A stretch of DNA of 52,588 nt from Anaerolineae bacterium (GTDB lineage: Bacteria; Chloroflexota; Anaerolineae; Aggregatilineales; Phototrophicaceae), in assembly GCA_022825675.1 (NCBI GenBank), contig JAJDWK010000026.1, forward strand, positions 1 to 52,588. Reading direction: 5' to 3'. This document shows, piece after piece, positions 52,538 through 52,588 of the stretch (positions within the stretch are counted from its first letter, which is position 1; each line of letters starts with the position of its first letter). The translations under genes and the position numbers were made by a program. The notes below the pieces were generated by a model that was not told where the DNA came from, did no database searches, and saw only the letters and a list, made by a program, of their open reading frames with translations.

Positions 52538-52567
52538 CAAAGGACGCGCCTTATCGACGCGCCCTTT
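52538..52567 (+). terminator. Terminator-like hairpin after the cassette
   Basis: AAAGGACGCG (52538-52547) and CGCGCCCTTT (about 52558-52567) pair with one A-C mismatch around a short loop. It follows the last stop by 7 bases and has only a short T-stretch. It marks the likely end of the three-gene cassette. Confidence 0.5.
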
Positions 52568-52588
52568 ACGGATTTCATAGTTGCATCA

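Noticed and set aside
1..52588. tRNA, rRNA or insertion-sequence genes
   Set aside because: I saw no cloverleaf with a GGTTCRANTCC-type arm, no rRNA-like stretch and no transposase or long terminal inverted repeats. This was by eye only; tRNAscan and an IS search would be decisive.

Overview
The window is about 60% G+C and bacterial. The gene set (a full 14-subunit complex I operon, Rho, Mfd, a beta clamp, a SpoIIIAA-like ATPase, carbohydrate ABC transport, Pro/Thr-linker secreted proteins) suggests a Chloroflexota (Anaerolineae-like) genome. That assignment is inference from gene content; no rRNA or other taxonomic marker lies in the window.

Layout. Bases 1-633 hold the 3' part of a secreted repeat protein. 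Bases 718-4757 are a carbohydrate-type ABC transporter operon (two permeases, one binding protein, no ATPase), followed by a cluster of 9-3-9 hairpin repeats. rho lies at 5240-6559. Bases 6556-12749 are a siroheme/sulfite-reduction operon: precorrin-2 dehydrogenase, an Fe-S CbiX-type chelatase, uroporphyrinogen-III methyltransferase, a siroheme sulfite/nitrite reductase and a conserved unknown. A PatB/MalY-type PLP enzyme follows. Bases 14079-31075 are a mixed housekeeping stretch on both strands: nucleoside hydrolase, dnaN, DUF89, SpoIIIAA-like/R3H ATPase, oxidoreductase, xpt, DinB, WD40, mfd, YbaK, PhyH and EamA. Bases 48295-31151 (minus strand) are a complete nuoA-N operon with an extra small TPR-like gene between nuoF and nuoG and with unusual domain insertions in NuoJ, NuoL and NuoH. 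Bases 48471-52567 are a self-contained three-gene cassette (HARE-HTH-like DNA-binding protein, large GHKL ATPase, unknown protein) with its own promoter, an operator-like palindrome and a terminator-like hairpin.

The strongest unannotated signal is the 480-bp leader between rho and the siroheme/sulfite-reduction genes. It carries two consecutive short Cys-rich leader ORFs: MISTCHARCCC... with 5 Cys in 24 residues, and MFYPISRCCCACCCC... with 7 Cys in an 8-residue run. Each is followed by a strong intrinsic terminator. In the second unit three mutually exclusive pairings can be traced by eye (1:2, 2:3 antiterminator, 3:4 terminator), as in trp/his-type attenuation. This predicts a tandem cysteine-sensing transcription attenuator controlling sulfite reduction and siroheme synthesis: Cys-tRNA shortage would stall ribosomes on the Cys codons and allow read-through.

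How the genes fit together. The siroheme genes make the cofactor of the sulfite reductase, whose sulfide product feeds cysteine synthesis; this is the end product the leader peptides appear to read. The nuo operon encodes the whole NADH:quinone oxidoreductase and probably has a second internal promoter in front of nuoJ. The right-end cassette resembles defence or chromatin-type modules by domain content, but its function is unproven.
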